Part shown: positions 52,878 through 62,800 of the stretch, piece after piece
Numbering within the stretch: position 1 is the stretch's first letter
Layout of the letters: each line of letters opens with the position of its first letter
Origin: Bacteroidota bacterium
Lineage (GTDB): Bacteria; Bacteroidota; Bacteroidia; Cytophagales; Cyclobacteriaceae
Length of the DNA stretch: 64,000 nucleotides
NCBI GenBank assembly: GCA_018267195.1
Contig: JAFDYY010000004.1
Location: 1-64,000, forward strand
Direction of reading: 5' to 3'
Translations under genes and position numbers: made by a program
The notes under the pieces: model-generated
The model's input: only the letters and a program-made list of their open reading frames with translations
What the model was told of the DNA's origin: nothing
Databases searched by the model: none

Positions 52878-53997
52878 GATAATTTTTGATGGAATGGCAA
52901 ATGTACAATAATTCATCCTCGCTCATTTCCGTATGGATGGGCAACGAAATCACGGTTTTAGATAATTTCTCGGTTACCGGAAAAGAACCTTCTCCAAACC
53001 CGGGTCTTTGGTAGGCCTTTTGCAAATGCAGCGGCACCGGGTAATAAATCATGGTGGGCACTCCTTTTTCTTCCAGGTATTTTTTGAAATGATCGCGGTC
53101 TATGCCATCGGTCCTCAAGGTATATTGATGAAATGCGTGCGTAGAATAAGGAGCCCGAGCGGGTGTCTTGATGAATGGAACATCCTTCAGCTGGGTGTCG
53201 TAAAATCCGGCTACTTTGTTTCTTCGTTTTGTGTAATCATCTAAGTATTTCAACTTCACATTCAGTATGGCGGCCTGTAATGTATCGAGCCGGCTGTTTA
53301 CCCCGATGATATCGTGGTGGTATTTTATCCGCTGGCCATGATTACAAATCATCTGCATTTTATCAGCCAGCGCTTGGTCGGTTGTGATCATAGCTCCGCC
53401 ATCTCCATAGGCTCCCAGATTTTTAGAAGGGAAAAAGGAAGTGCAGCCCACGTGGCCTAGGGTGCCGGCTTTCTTACTTTCTCCGGTAGGGAATGTGTAT
53501 TGCGCACCGATGGCCTGTGCCAGATCTTCGATAACAAATAAATTATATTCTTTGGCCATTTTTATAATTGGAGTCATCTCAGCACACTGCCCGTAGAGAT
53601 GAACCGGAACAATGGCTTTTGTTTTGGCCGTGATTTTTTCTTTGATCAGATGCGGATCTATATTGAAGGTCTCTTCATTCACTTCAGTAAAAACCGGAGT
53701 GAGCCCGAGCAAGGCTATGACTTCCGCGGTAGCTACATACGTATGAACCGGCAGAATAACTTCATCGCCCGGCTTTAGCTCTAAGGCCATCATGGCTATC
53801 TGCAAAGCATCGGTTCCGTTGCCACAGGGGATGACGTGCGCGCCCTGATGATAGACCGAGAGATGCTCGGCAAACCGTTTAACTTGTGCTCCTTGAATAA
53901 AATCTGTGCCCAGCAATACATCTTGTATAGCCGCATCGATTTCGTTTTTGATGCGCAGGTATTGCCCTTTCAGATCAACCATTTTTATTCCTTTCAT
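52870..53997 (-). CDS. wbpE: DegT/DnrJ/EryC1/StrS aminotransferase, WbpE/PorR-like
   Basis: WbpE transfers an amino group to the 3-keto uronic acid using PLP. The ATG at 53997 ([20 protein letters not shown]) is preferred, 6 bases after the galE stop at 54003; the earlier ATG at 54027 lies inside galE. The 375-residue protein has [11 protein letters not shown], the PLP-binding EDLAQAIGA and the Schiff-base lysine K192 in [14 protein letters not shown], plus [14 protein letters not shown]. The P. gingivalis homologue PorR is required for anionic LPS and hence cargo retention. Confidence 0.92.
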   Translation of the reverse strand: MKGIKMVDLKGQYLRIKNEIDAAIQDVLLGTDFIQGAQVKRFAEHLSVYHQGAHVIPCGNGTDALQIAMMALELKPGDEVILPVHTYVATAEVIALLGLTPVFTEVNEETFNIDPHLIKEKITAKTKAIVPVHLYGQCAEMTPIIKMAKEYNLFVIEDLAQAIGAQYTFPTGESKKAGTLGHVGCTSFFPSKNLGAYGDGGAMITTDQALADKMQMICNHGQRIKYHHDIIGVNSRLDTLQAAILNVKLKYLDDYTKRRNKVAGFYDTQLKDVPFIKTPARAPYSTHAFHQYTLRTDGIDRDHFKKYLEEKGVPTMIYYPVPLHLQKAYQRPGFGEGSFPVTEKLSKTVISLPIHTEMSEDELLYICHSIKNYHG

Positions 53998-54002
53998 GGG
54001 GT

Positions 54003-55019
54003 CTAAATTTTTTGTTGCCATCGCCACGCATCTTGCAGGGCTTCATCTAAACTACGTTTTGTTTTCCAGTTTAAAAGGGCCAGCGCCTTATGGGCATCAG
54101 CATACGTTTTTACCACATCGCCCGGCCTGCGCGGGCCTATTTCATAATTTAGCGGCACGCCCGTTACGTCTATAAATTTTTTGATCAGTTGTAAAACCGA
54201 AACCCCTTCGCCTGTGCCCAGGTTAATGTACTCGATGCGATGAGGCAAATCATTGATTTTTTCTACGGCTCTGACGTGAGCCTGTGCTAAATCTACCACA
54301 TGAATAAAATCGCGCAGACAACTTCCATCGGGGGTGGGGTAATCGTCTCCAAACACTACCAGCTTGGGGCGTAGGCCGGCAGCTGTTTGTGTAACGTACG
54401 GCACCAGGTTATCGGGTACATCGGTGGGCATTTCACCAATGTGTGCCGAGGGGTGTGCGCCAATCGGATTAAAGTAACGCAGCGAAACTACTTTCAGAGA
54501 GGGATGGGCCTTTACCGTATCCTCCAGGATTTGTTCGCACATTTGTTTGGTCGCTCCATAAGGCGACTCTGCTTTTTTTAGTGGAGCCTTTTCATCTACA
54601 GGTATGGAATCGGGCTGACCATAAACGGTGCACGAGGACGAAAAAATTATTTCGTTAACCTGATGCCGGTGCATGGCACGAAGTAAAGCCGTAAGCGACT
54701 CAATATTATTTTCATAATACTTCAGCGGATGAAGAACCGATTCTTTTACCGATTTAAAGGCAGCAAAATGAATGACGCTATCGAATTTGGTTTTGGAAAA
54801 GACAGAATCTAAGAAGGCAGCATCGCGACAGTCGCCTTCACGGAAGTTGATTTTTTGTTTTACAATTTGTTCGATCCCTTGCAAGAGAGAACGATCGCTG
54901 TTCGAAAAATTATCAATTAGTACAGTTTCGAAGCCTTGTTCGATCAGTTCCACGGCTGTGTGTGCTCCGATGTAGCCGGCTGCACCCGTCAGGAGTATTT
55001 TCTTTTTTGCTGTCATCAC
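54003..55019 (-). CDS. galE: UDP-glucose 4-epimerase
   Basis: GalE interconverts UDP-glucose and UDP-galactose, and in some bacteria also the N-acetyl forms. The 338-residue SDR enzyme has TGAAGYIGAHTAVELIEQGFE, the SSSCTVYGQP catalytic serine stretch, the YGATKQMCEQILED tyrosine/lysine motif, and RYFNPIGAHPSAHIGE, which is classic GalE. Its start overlaps the dehydrogenase stop by four bases (55016-55019). Confidence 0.94.
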   Translation of the reverse strand: MMTAKKKILLTGAAGYIGAHTAVELIEQGFETVLIDNFSNSDRSLLQGIEQIVKQKINFREGDCRDAAFLDSVFSKTKFDSVIHFAAFKSVKESVLHPLKYYENNIESLTALLRAMHRHQVNEIIFSSSCTVYGQPDSIPVDEKAPLKKAESPYGATKQMCEQILEDTVKAHPSLKVVSLRYFNPIGAHPSAHIGEMPTDVPDNLVPYVTQTAAGLRPKLVVFGDDYPTPDGSCLRDFIHVVDLAQAHVRAVEKINDLPHRIEYINLGTGEGVSVLQLIKKFIDVTGVPLNYEIGPRRPGDVVKTYADAHKALALLNWKTKRSLDEALQDAWRWQQKI

Positions 55020-56266
55020 AATCGGGTGGTTATAAGCGTGCGGTCTAAAAACCCCTTCACGTCATAAACAATGGCGTTGGGTTCTTTTAAATTTTCCCAA
55101 TTCAAGGAAGAAAACTCTTGGTGGCTTACCGCCAGCACAATAGCGTGATATTTTTTTGTGAGTGTTTTAATCAGGGGAAGGCTATACTCATGCCTTACTT
55201 CTTCGGCATCGGCATGGGGGTCGTACACCTCTACGTGGGTGCCAAAGCCCGAAAGCTCTCTTACCACATTAACCACTTTGCTATTGCGTATATCCGGGCA
55301 GTTTTCTTTGAAGGTCAAGCCTAATACTAAAATTTTTCCACCATGAATCGGCAATTGGTTTTTAGCCATCAGCTTAATTACTTCGTTGGCAATGTACACC
55401 GGCATGTTGTCGTTAATGCGTCTGCCCGATAAAATAACTTCGGGGTGATAGCCCAGGCTCTCGGCTTTGTAAGTAAGGTAATAAGGATCTACCCCGATGC
55501 AATGCCCGCCCACCAGGCCCGGTTTAAAAGGTAAAAAATTCCATTTGGTGGCAGCCGCCTCTAATACTTCGTGGGTGTCGATTCCTATTTTTTGGAAGAT
55601 CAGGGCCAGTTCGTTTACAAAGGCAATATTTAAATCGCGTTGCGAGTTTTCAATTACCTTGGCGGCTTCGGCTACTTTTAAAGAGGAAGCTTTGTGTGTG
55701 CCGGCTTTAATAATTTTTCGGTACAACTGATCTACCTTTTCGGCTATGTCAGGCGTACTGCCGCTGGTCACCTTTTTTATGTTGGGCAAACGATGTTGCT
55801 TATCGCCCGGGTTGATGCGTTCGGGCGAATACCCGGCAAAAAAATCAATATTAAAAGTTAGCCCGCTTACTTTTTCCAGAATGGGGACGCAAACCTCTTC
55901 TGTGCAACCCGGATAGACGGTCGATTCGTAGATGACCACATCTCCTTTTTTTAAAACAGATCCTACGGTTTGGCTGGCCGATTGCAACGGCCGGAGATCG
56001 GGAACATGAAATTCATCTACCGGAGTAGGCACGGTAACAATAAAACAAGTTGCCGTTTTAAGCGAATGTATTTCGGATGAAAACGTAAGGTGTTTGATCG
56101 TTTTCAATTCGCTTTCTTCTACTTCCCGGGTGCGGTCGATTCCTTTTTTTAGTTCGTCAATGCGCAATGGATTGATATCGAACCCAATGGTTTCCATTAC
56201 TTTTCCAAACTCTACGGCCAATGGCAATCCTACATATCCCAGCCCGATGATTCCTATTTTTTCCAT
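55016..56266 (-). CDS. Nucleotide-sugar dehydrogenase, TviB/WbpA-like (UDP-GlcNAc 6-dehydrogenase)
   Basis: This 416-residue enzyme matches TviB/WbpO-type UDP-N-acetylhexosamine dehydrogenases. It has GLGYVGLPLAVEFGK at the N terminus, YESTVYPGCTEEVCVPILEK with the thiol region, YSPERINPGDKQHRLPNIKKVTSGS, the catalytic lysine/asparagine stretch KVAEAAKVIENSQRDLNIA, and the nucleophile cysteine in PGLVGGHCIGVDPYYLT. In the Wbp pathway the first step is oxidation of UDP-GlcNAc to UDP-GlcNAcA, and this is the only candidate for it here. Substrate choice (GlcNAc vs GalNAc) cannot be told from sequence. It is 6 bases after the epimerase gene. Confidence 0.88.
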   Translation of the reverse strand: MEKIGIIGLGYVGLPLAVEFGKVMETIGFDINPLRIDELKKGIDRTREVEESELKTIKHLTFSSEIHSLKTATCFIVTVPTPVDEFHVPDLRPLQSASQTVGSVLKKGDVVIYESTVYPGCTEEVCVPILEKVSGLTFNIDFFAGYSPERINPGDKQHRLPNIKKVTSGSTPDIAEKVDQLYRKIIKAGTHKASSLKVAEAAKVIENSQRDLNIAFVNELALIFQKIGIDTHEVLEAAATKWNFLPFKPGLVGGHCIGVDPYYLTYKAESLGYHPEVILSGRRINDNMPVYIANEVIKLMAKNQLPIHGGKILVLGLTFKENCPDIRNSKVVNVVRELSGFGTHVEVYDPHADAEEVRHEYSLPLIKTLTKKYHAIVLAVSHQEFSSLNWENLKEPNAIVYDVKGFLDRTLITTRL

Positions 56267-56272
56267 AACAAA

Positions 56273-57289
56273 CTATTTAACATGATAAAAATCCAAGTAC
56301 CAATCCACAAAATTAGAAACGCCTTTTTCAATGGGGGTGGAGGGGGCAAAATTCACTGCATCGGTTAGCTCGGCCACATCCGCAAAGGAGTTAGGCACAT
56401 CGCCTTCTTGTAAAGGCATTAAATTAAGAATAGCCTTGCGGTTAAGTTTATTCTCAATGAGCTCGATAAAATAAAGTAATTCTACCGGGCTGTGGTTGCC
56501 GATATTGTATAATTTATAGGGAGCAAAACTGGTGGCGGGGTTAGGGTTGTTTCCGTTCCAGGCCGGATCAGGGGCAGCAATAACAGGCATGACCCGCGCT
56601 ATTCCCTCTACAATATCATCCACATAAGTAAAATCGCGTTTCATCTTACCAAAATTATAAACATCAATTGGCTGGCCTTCTAAAATAGATTTGGTAAAAT
56701 GAAATAAGGCCATATCCGGCCTTCCGAAGGGTCCGTAAACATTAAAAAAGCGCAGCCCGGTAGTGGGCAATTTATATAAAACGGAATAGGAATGAGCCAT
56801 CAGTTCATTGGCTTTCTTAAAGGCAGCATACAGCGAGAGCGGATGATCTACATTTTGCTGAACTGAAAACGGCATGGATTTATTAGCTCCGTAAACGGAA
56901 CTGGAAGAAGCATAAACCAAATGAGCCACATGGTGGTGGCGGCATACTTCCAAAATATTTAGAAACCCCTGGATATTGCTATCGAGGTAAGCCTGCGGGT
57001 GGGTAATAGAATAGCGTACCCCGGCCTGAGCCGCCAGATTTACTACGAAATCGATTTTTTTTTCTGAAAATATTTTTTGTAAAAGAGGCCAATCTTTTAA
57101 ATCACCTTTTATGAATTGGAAGTGGGGAGATTGGTTTAATACCGCCAAGCGGGCTTCTTTAATAGACACATCGTAGTAATCATTTACATTATCAAAACCT
57201 ACTACCTGATAATTCAGCGAAAGTAATTTTTTTGAAAAATGAAACCCGATGAAGCCGGCCGAGCCTGTTACAAAAACGATTTTAGACAT
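56273..57289 (-). CDS. NAD-dependent epimerase, UDP-glucuronate 4-epimerase-like
   Basis: This 338-residue SDR enzyme has TGSAGFIGFHFSKKLL, NLAAQAGVRYSITHPQAYLDSNIQGFLNILE, the ASSSSVYGANKSMPF serine stretch, YAAFKKANELMAHSYS (Tyr-x3-Lys) and GLRFFNVYGPFGRPDMALFHF. This fits the CapI/GAE class that converts UDP-glucuronate to UDP-galacturonate. Because it is followed by a TviB-type dehydrogenase, a UDP-GlcNAcA/GalNAcA epimerase role is also possible. It is the first gene of the sugar block, 46 bases after the M16 stop. Confidence 0.88.
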   Translation of the reverse strand: MSKIVFVTGSAGFIGFHFSKKLLSLNYQVVGFDNVNDYYDVSIKEARLAVLNQSPHFQFIKGDLKDWPLLQKIFSEKKIDFVVNLAAQAGVRYSITHPQAYLDSNIQGFLNILEVCRHHHVAHLVYASSSSVYGANKSMPFSVQQNVDHPLSLYAAFKKANELMAHSYSVLYKLPTTGLRFFNVYGPFGRPDMALFHFTKSILEGQPIDVYNFGKMKRDFTYVDDIVEGIARVMPVIAAPDPAWNGNNPNPATSFAPYKLYNIGNHSPVELLYFIELIENKLNRKAILNLMPLQEGDVPNSFADVAELTDAVNFAPSTPIEKGVSNFVDWYLDFYHVK

Positions 57290-57335
57290 GTAAAAAAATG
57301 AAAAGCAAAATTAGCACGAACAGCGTAAATTACTA

Positions 57336-58592
57336 TTACCCGACCGACACCAAATGAAACGAGTGCAACTCTTTTTCGGCACAGTGCCGCAGATCGTTGG
57401 CCGAGGTATGCTGAATGGCCTGAAAAAGGGTATCGTAAAAAGAAGGGTTTAGTTGGTGCAGGTAGATGGTTTTAATTTTTTCCATCATGGAAAAAGGATT
57501 GGCTGCCTCCAGTTGCAGGCTGCCGAGAAAATGATTTTTGCACACGGTAAGTTCAGCCTGCGAGAGAGGCTCTTCTTTTAACCGATCTATCTCCTTCTGT
57601 ATTTCGCGGGTAGCCACGGACAAGTTGGGGGTATTTACATCGGCACCGATTGAAAACAGACTGTTGTTTTTAAATGAATGAACGCCCGAGTGTATTCCAT
57701 ACGTTAGCCCTTTTTCTTCGCGGATGTTTTTCATTAAGCGCGAACCGAAATACCCACCCAGCACATGGTTTAGCAAAAGCAACGGAGGGTATTCGGCAGC
57801 CGATCGGTTAAGGGTTGTTTTCCCCATTCGGATGGAGGTTTGAAGGCTGCCCGAAACGGGCTGATGGAAATGTAAGTCTAAAGGATGCGGCTCAGCCTGG
57901 TTTTCAGAATATGCCCCCGTCTGTAGCGCAGAAAAATAATCGGTGAGGTGATGTAATTTTTCAGTTGAAACATGGCCGATCAGATAGACTTGAAAAGGAT
58001 AAAAAAAAGAATGATGAAATAGTTGCAGGTCATCAACAGAAAGGGAGGTAACATCCGTTTCATTTAAACTTATTCCGTATGGATGTTGGTCTCCGAAAAC
58101 ATTTTTACGGATTAGCCGGGACGCTACAAAACTGTTTTTTTGATTATTGATTTTTAATTCCTGTATAACGATTTCCTGACTCAACTTTAATTCTTCTTCC
58201 GGAAAGGAAGGCGTACTAAGGATTTCGCTAAATAACGGAAAAACATCGTCTATGTTTTTACTTAAAGCATAGAGTGAAACGGATACAAAATCGTTACCGG
58301 GGGCTACCTCTACCGAAGCCCCATAGTAATCGAAATACTCGGCAATTTCTTGGGCTGATTTGGTTGTTGTTCCTTTATCGAGCAGGATAGAGGTGAAATG
58401 CGAAATTCCTTTTTTGGGTTCAACCCACTTGCCCGCCCGAAAGATCACTTCAAGTTTTACCACGTCTTGCTGGATGGGCAGGAAAATAAAATCAACACCA
58501 TTTGGAAGTGTAAGCACATCAGCCGCAGGCAGGTGAAAAGAAAAGTCTTCTGAGAAGGGTGGAGCTACAGCACGGTTTATCATTCCGGACAA
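57336..58592 (-). CDS. M16-family peptidase-like protein lacking the zinc motif
   Basis: The fold is M16 (insulinase): LPNGVDFIFLPIQQDVVKLEVIFRAGKWVEP, the helical SVDDLQLFHHSFFYPFQVYLIGHV segment and the second-half GSRLMKNIREEKGLTYGIHSGVHSF. The place of the catalytic HxxEH motif reads SHFTSILLDKGT, so neither the second His nor the Glu is present. It therefore looks like the inactive partner subunit of a two-chain M16B peptidase; the R...Y pair in REEKGLTYG, which binds substrate, is kept. The active partner is not in this window. It starts 4 bases after porV. Confidence 0.88.
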   Translation of the reverse strand: MSGMINRAVAPPFSEDFSFHLPAADVLTLPNGVDFIFLPIQQDVVKLEVIFRAGKWVEPKKGISHFTSILLDKGTTTKSAQEIAEYFDYYGASVEVAPGNDFVSVSLYALSKNIDDVFPLFSEILSTPSFPEEELKLSQEIVIQELKINNQKNSFVASRLIRKNVFGDQHPYGISLNETDVTSLSVDDLQLFHHSFFYPFQVYLIGHVSTEKLHHLTDYFSALQTGAYSENQAEPHPLDLHFHQPVSGSLQTSIRMGKTTLNRSAAEYPPLLLLNHVLGGYFGSRLMKNIREEKGLTYGIHSGVHSFKNNSLFSIGADVNTPNLSVATREIQKEIDRLKEEPLSQAELTVCKNHFLGSLQLEAANPFSMMEKIKTIYLHQLNPSFYDTLFQAIQHTSANDLRHCAEKELHSFHLVSVG

Positions 58593-58596
58593 CGAA

Positions 58597-59784
58597 TCAA
58601 TCGTTAGGGGTGTCGTTTTGTTTGGCTTCCTTTATCGGGAGAACATAAAACAGGGAGAAGCGGATGGTTTCGGCCAAAGCATAATTGCCGAGCACCGTGG
58701 GGATGAGGTAGGCCATATCCAGACCGAACATATCGCGGTTGGCCATTTCATAGCGAACACCCAAGCCGGCCGTCAGATATTTGCGGTTGCCTTGGTCTTT
58801 GGTTTCATAAAAATACCCAACACGGGCTGCAAAAAAATTGTTATACCAGTATTCCATCCCGGTCGAGATTTTGATCTCGGCCAACTCACGCGCCAACGAA
58901 GCGTCTGTAAATGAACCTAACACACCGCTGAACAAAGGAGTGCTGCGGTTGGTGTTCTGTGCTGTATTCTTACTGGGTACCATCAACTTGTTAAAGTCTA
59001 AGGCAAAGGTAAGGCTGTTCAGATGGTCGAGCTCGGTTTTATAGGCCCCGCCCAGTCGCAGGTTGGTAGGAATAAAATCTTTGTTGGCGGCACTGGTGTA
59101 AGTCATTTTAGAACCAAAGTTGGTGATAGACCCGCCCAACGACAGGGTAGAGTTGTGCCGCTCAAATTGCTTAGTGTAGAAGGCTCCGATATCTACCGCT
59201 ACCGAGTTGCCGGCACGGGCATCGGGGTTGGTGGGGATAGCCCCGGTCAGGTTTGATCGTACATAGCGCAACGATCCGCCCAAGCCAAAGTGGTCGGTCA
59301 GTAACCGGGAATAGGTTACATCAAAAGCAAACTCGCGTGGATTATACCGACCGTCTTGCTGAGAAGGATCGGGACCATGGTTTAGCTGAATGGCGCCCAT
59401 ATCAAAATACTTGAGCGAGCCCGAAACAACCTGGTTGCGGTCGATCCGATAAAAACCGGTAAGGTAGAGCAGCTTCATGTCATTCACGATCTTGGCGAGC
59501 CACGGAGTATAGGAGGTGGAAAACCCATACCCTCCTTTATCAATAAATACCAGTTTGCCCGGATTCCAGTAGCTGGCGTTGGCATCGGCAGAGGTAGCCA
59601 CGCCTGCATCGCCCATCCCCGCGGCCCGCGAGTCGGGGGTGATCCCTAAAAAGGGAACCGCAGTGGTAATAACGTGGTTTGAGGAATCCTGACCAACCAC
59701 ACTTCCGGTAGTGCCTTGACCGCTAACCGATAAAGACATCCATCCCATTAAAAGCCAAACTATTAGATACTTCCGCATAGGCAA
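58597..59784 (-). CDS. porV: T9SS outer-membrane shuttle protein PorV (LptO)
   Basis: PorV is a FadL-like 14-strand beta-barrel that carries T9SS cargo from the translocon SprA to the sortase PorU. The 395-residue protein has a signal peptide (to about 23, SVSGQ) and the signature AVPFLGITPDSRAAGMGDAGVATSADANASYWNPGKLVF. The barrel strands follow (YSRLLTDHFGLGGSLRYVRSNL, EYWYNNFFAARVGYFYE). The start could also be the ATG two codons later. It lies 19 bases after porU, the usual partner, and 4 bases before the M16 gene. Confidence 0.95.
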   Translation of the reverse strand: MPMRKYLIVWLLMGWMSLSVSGQGTTGSVVGQDSSNHVITTAVPFLGITPDSRAAGMGDAGVATSADANASYWNPGKLVFIDKGGYGFSTSYTPWLAKIVNDMKLLYLTGFYRIDRNQVVSGSLKYFDMGAIQLNHGPDPSQQDGRYNPREFAFDVTYSRLLTDHFGLGGSLRYVRSNLTGAIPTNPDARAGNSVAVDIGAFYTKQFERHNSTLSLGGSITNFGSKMTYTSAANKDFIPTNLRLGGAYKTELDHLNSLTFALDFNKLMVPSKNTAQNTNRSTPLFSGVLGSFTDASLARELAEIKISTGMEYWYNNFFAARVGYFYETKDQGNRKYLTAGLGVRYEMANRDMFGLDMAYLIPTVLGNYALAETIRFSLFYVLPIKEAKQNDTPND

Positions 59785-59803
59785 AAACAGGGGTTAAAGG
59801 TAA

Positions 59804-62800
59804 TCAATTCAGCACAATTAGCTTGGTTGACTGTTTATTTTCTGATCCGTCAGCCAATGAACGAACAGCGATACGCGCAACGTATAAGCCGGCACTAAAT
59901 TTTGTGCCATCGGTATTTTCTCCGCTCCACGTGCCCAGTTGTACTTCATACGTGCTGGCCGGAATAGAGTAACTGATGGTGGCCACAGAATTTCCATACA
60001 AATCAAAAATCATGAGCGTGGCCTCCAAATCTTCTCCAGCCCGGGTTTGGTTAAACTGAAAAGAGGTTGACTGGCCTCGCTGAAATGGATTGGGGTAATT
60101 GATGAAATTGGTAACGGTAATACCTGATCCTTGCGCCACTATAAAATCTACTGAAACCGTGGAGGTATTGCCGTAGGTATCGGAGGCCGTGAGTGCCAAA
60201 TGATGCCGGCCCGATTTTAATGTATCAAGCGGATACGTTACCGTACCTTTTTGAAAATGATCCCGGTCAGCCAGATAGTAGTCGTTTAATACATAGTTCC
60301 ACTTGTTATCCAACGTGGCAATAATATTTTTTTGCGGGTTGAGCGATGCGGTGTTAATTCCGCTCACATCAAACAACTGGGCAAATAACTGTGTGTTGGC
60401 GCTTACCGTGCCGCCACTTACAAATGTGCTGTCGCTTAGAAAAAGATTTATAACGGGCGGAGTGGTATCCGGAGTAGGGGCAGGCTCTGCGCCTCCGGTT
60501 ATAAAGTTTGTGAATCCTCCCGTAGCCGTGATACCGGTTGTAGAATAGGCGTAAAGACTCAGTTTGCCACGGCCATAGGCGGTCACAATTTCTTCCGGAG
60601 CAATGAAGTCAAATTGAAAGGCTCCCTGGTTTACCGAAAAGCTTCCGTTAAATAATTTGTTGTTCCGTTCCTGATAAGGGTACACCGGAGAAGGTGGGTT
60701 GATAACATTGTTGGGGTTGCCGAGCGTGGCTAAACTCTGAGGCTTGTCGTAAAGAGCGGCTGTGCCGGTACCTGTAAAGTGAGGAAGCGGCAGACCGCCA
60801 CCTTGCACCTGCCCCATCACCGTAACATGCGAAAGAGCCTTCACCGTATCTACGCCCGAAAGAGTTTTTATCTGGCTAACCGTTAGCTGGTTGTCGGGCA
60901 AAATCAATTTCATGCACGCATCGCCAAGCAAAGAAAAATTCCGGTTGTTTATACCGGCCAGACTATTGTTTTTGGTGTCTTTAAAGATTGAACCGATCGG
61001 TCTGAATGCGTTATTGCTTTTGGTAAATAACGATTGATAAAAAGCCTGGTTTAACGGAAAATTAGTACTGGCATTTACCAAGCGTGAGGTAGTGATCAGC
61101 CCGATACCGCCTCCATTTTTTTGTAACAGTAAAAGCTCTCCGGATGAAATCACCAAGGGGTCATCATTTCTCCCGAAATCGCACGTGGCCGTAACAAACA
61201 GCGGATAATAAGGCGCATTGGTTAGTCCTTGAACTAAATCCGGTGTCAAAATTTGTTCGTTCGACCAAAGTTGTTCAGAGCCATGCCCGGTGTAGTTTAC
61301 AACGGCATACCCTTTTCGCAACGCCAGATCAAGTGCCTTTACTGCCTCCGGATTTCGTTGTCCTACCGGCTCGGTAACGGCTGCATAGGAATCGGTAAAA
61401 AAACGTTTGGCTGTAAACTCGCTGTGATTTTGGTCAATGGAGGTAGCCAACTGATCGGCCGAACTTTGGTGAAGATTGGCATCGCCACTATCGCCTATAA
61501 ATAACATTTGCGTACTCCACGCCCCTAAGCGTTTCGGGTTTGTTTCATAATCCATAATTTTATCTACTACCAATTTGGCTTCGGCCAATGATTTTACCGG
61601 GAGCCGGCCGATCCCCACATCGAGCGAATAATTTACGGCCGGGCTTTCGGGCCAGGCACCTTCACTGTCATCCAGAAAACCAAAATAATCATCGGAAGAA
61701 TAGGAGCCTAGCGGATCGAGCGAGTTGTACGATTCGTAAATAGGAACAAAGTTGGTATTGCCATACACCCGGTTTTTATAATCATACGAACCTCGCCCGA
61801 AAAGCGTAACGTACTTTACTTGCCCGCCCGATTTTTTGTACACATCGCGGATGAAATCGCGCAGGGCACTGAAGTCGGGTTTGCCTCCGCTATATTCATT
61901 ATAGATGGCATCTGTAGTGGCCACGACCACATTCAATTGATTTTGTGTTTGGCGAAACGAAGCAAGCCGGTTGGCTTCGGCCTGCCAGGCGGGGTTGGTA
62001 ATGATAAGAGCATCGGCCTGCGTTAGGGCATGTAGATTTTGATTAGCCAAGGTAGTTTCAAAAACAGGCAGCGATACCTGTGTGGGATTAAACACCGTAA
62101 ACTTTTTTAAGGTATCGGTGTTCGTAGAGAAGGAGATGACGGGGTTGCTAAACGCAAGGGACTGATTTTTTACCGAAAGCGGATTGGTTACATCCCACAC
62201 TAAAACGGCTGAAGAGGTAGCCCCTACTTGAAAAGTAGAGATCGGATTGGCCGTGCTGGCAGCCGATACAAAAGCAGTTTGTGCCCCATAAAGCTGGAGC
62301 GTGCGCTGTACGGAAAACAACACATAATTTAAATACCCGATGGATAACCCGGACGATGCTTTGTTGAACTGATAGGTAATCAGTTGGGTATTTTTTTGTG
62401 CGGCTTGCACGGTCTGTTCATTCAACTGAATGGTGTCTATTTGAATCACACCTTTAGCGCCATACGCGGTATTAGGCCAGGCAGCTACCGGCTGAGTTAA
62501 AACCGGAGCACCGTTCATACTTACATTGAAAGAACAACTGAGGGTGGACTGCGCCATGACATGGCTGGTAAGTTTGAGGGTAGAGTTAGGAACTATGCCC
62601 GGCACCGAAAACTGAATGGAAAGCTGCAAGGATTGATCGAACTGCTCGCCAAACCATTGCCGCCCCGAGTGCAGAATGTTGTACAGGTCATTTTCATAAA
62701 AAGCAAAATCATCGAACTGAGTAATAGCCGGAAAAACACCGGCTTGATTGGGGCTTGTTTGCAATCTTCGGCCGGTACCCGTTGAAACCGTGAGGAAGTA

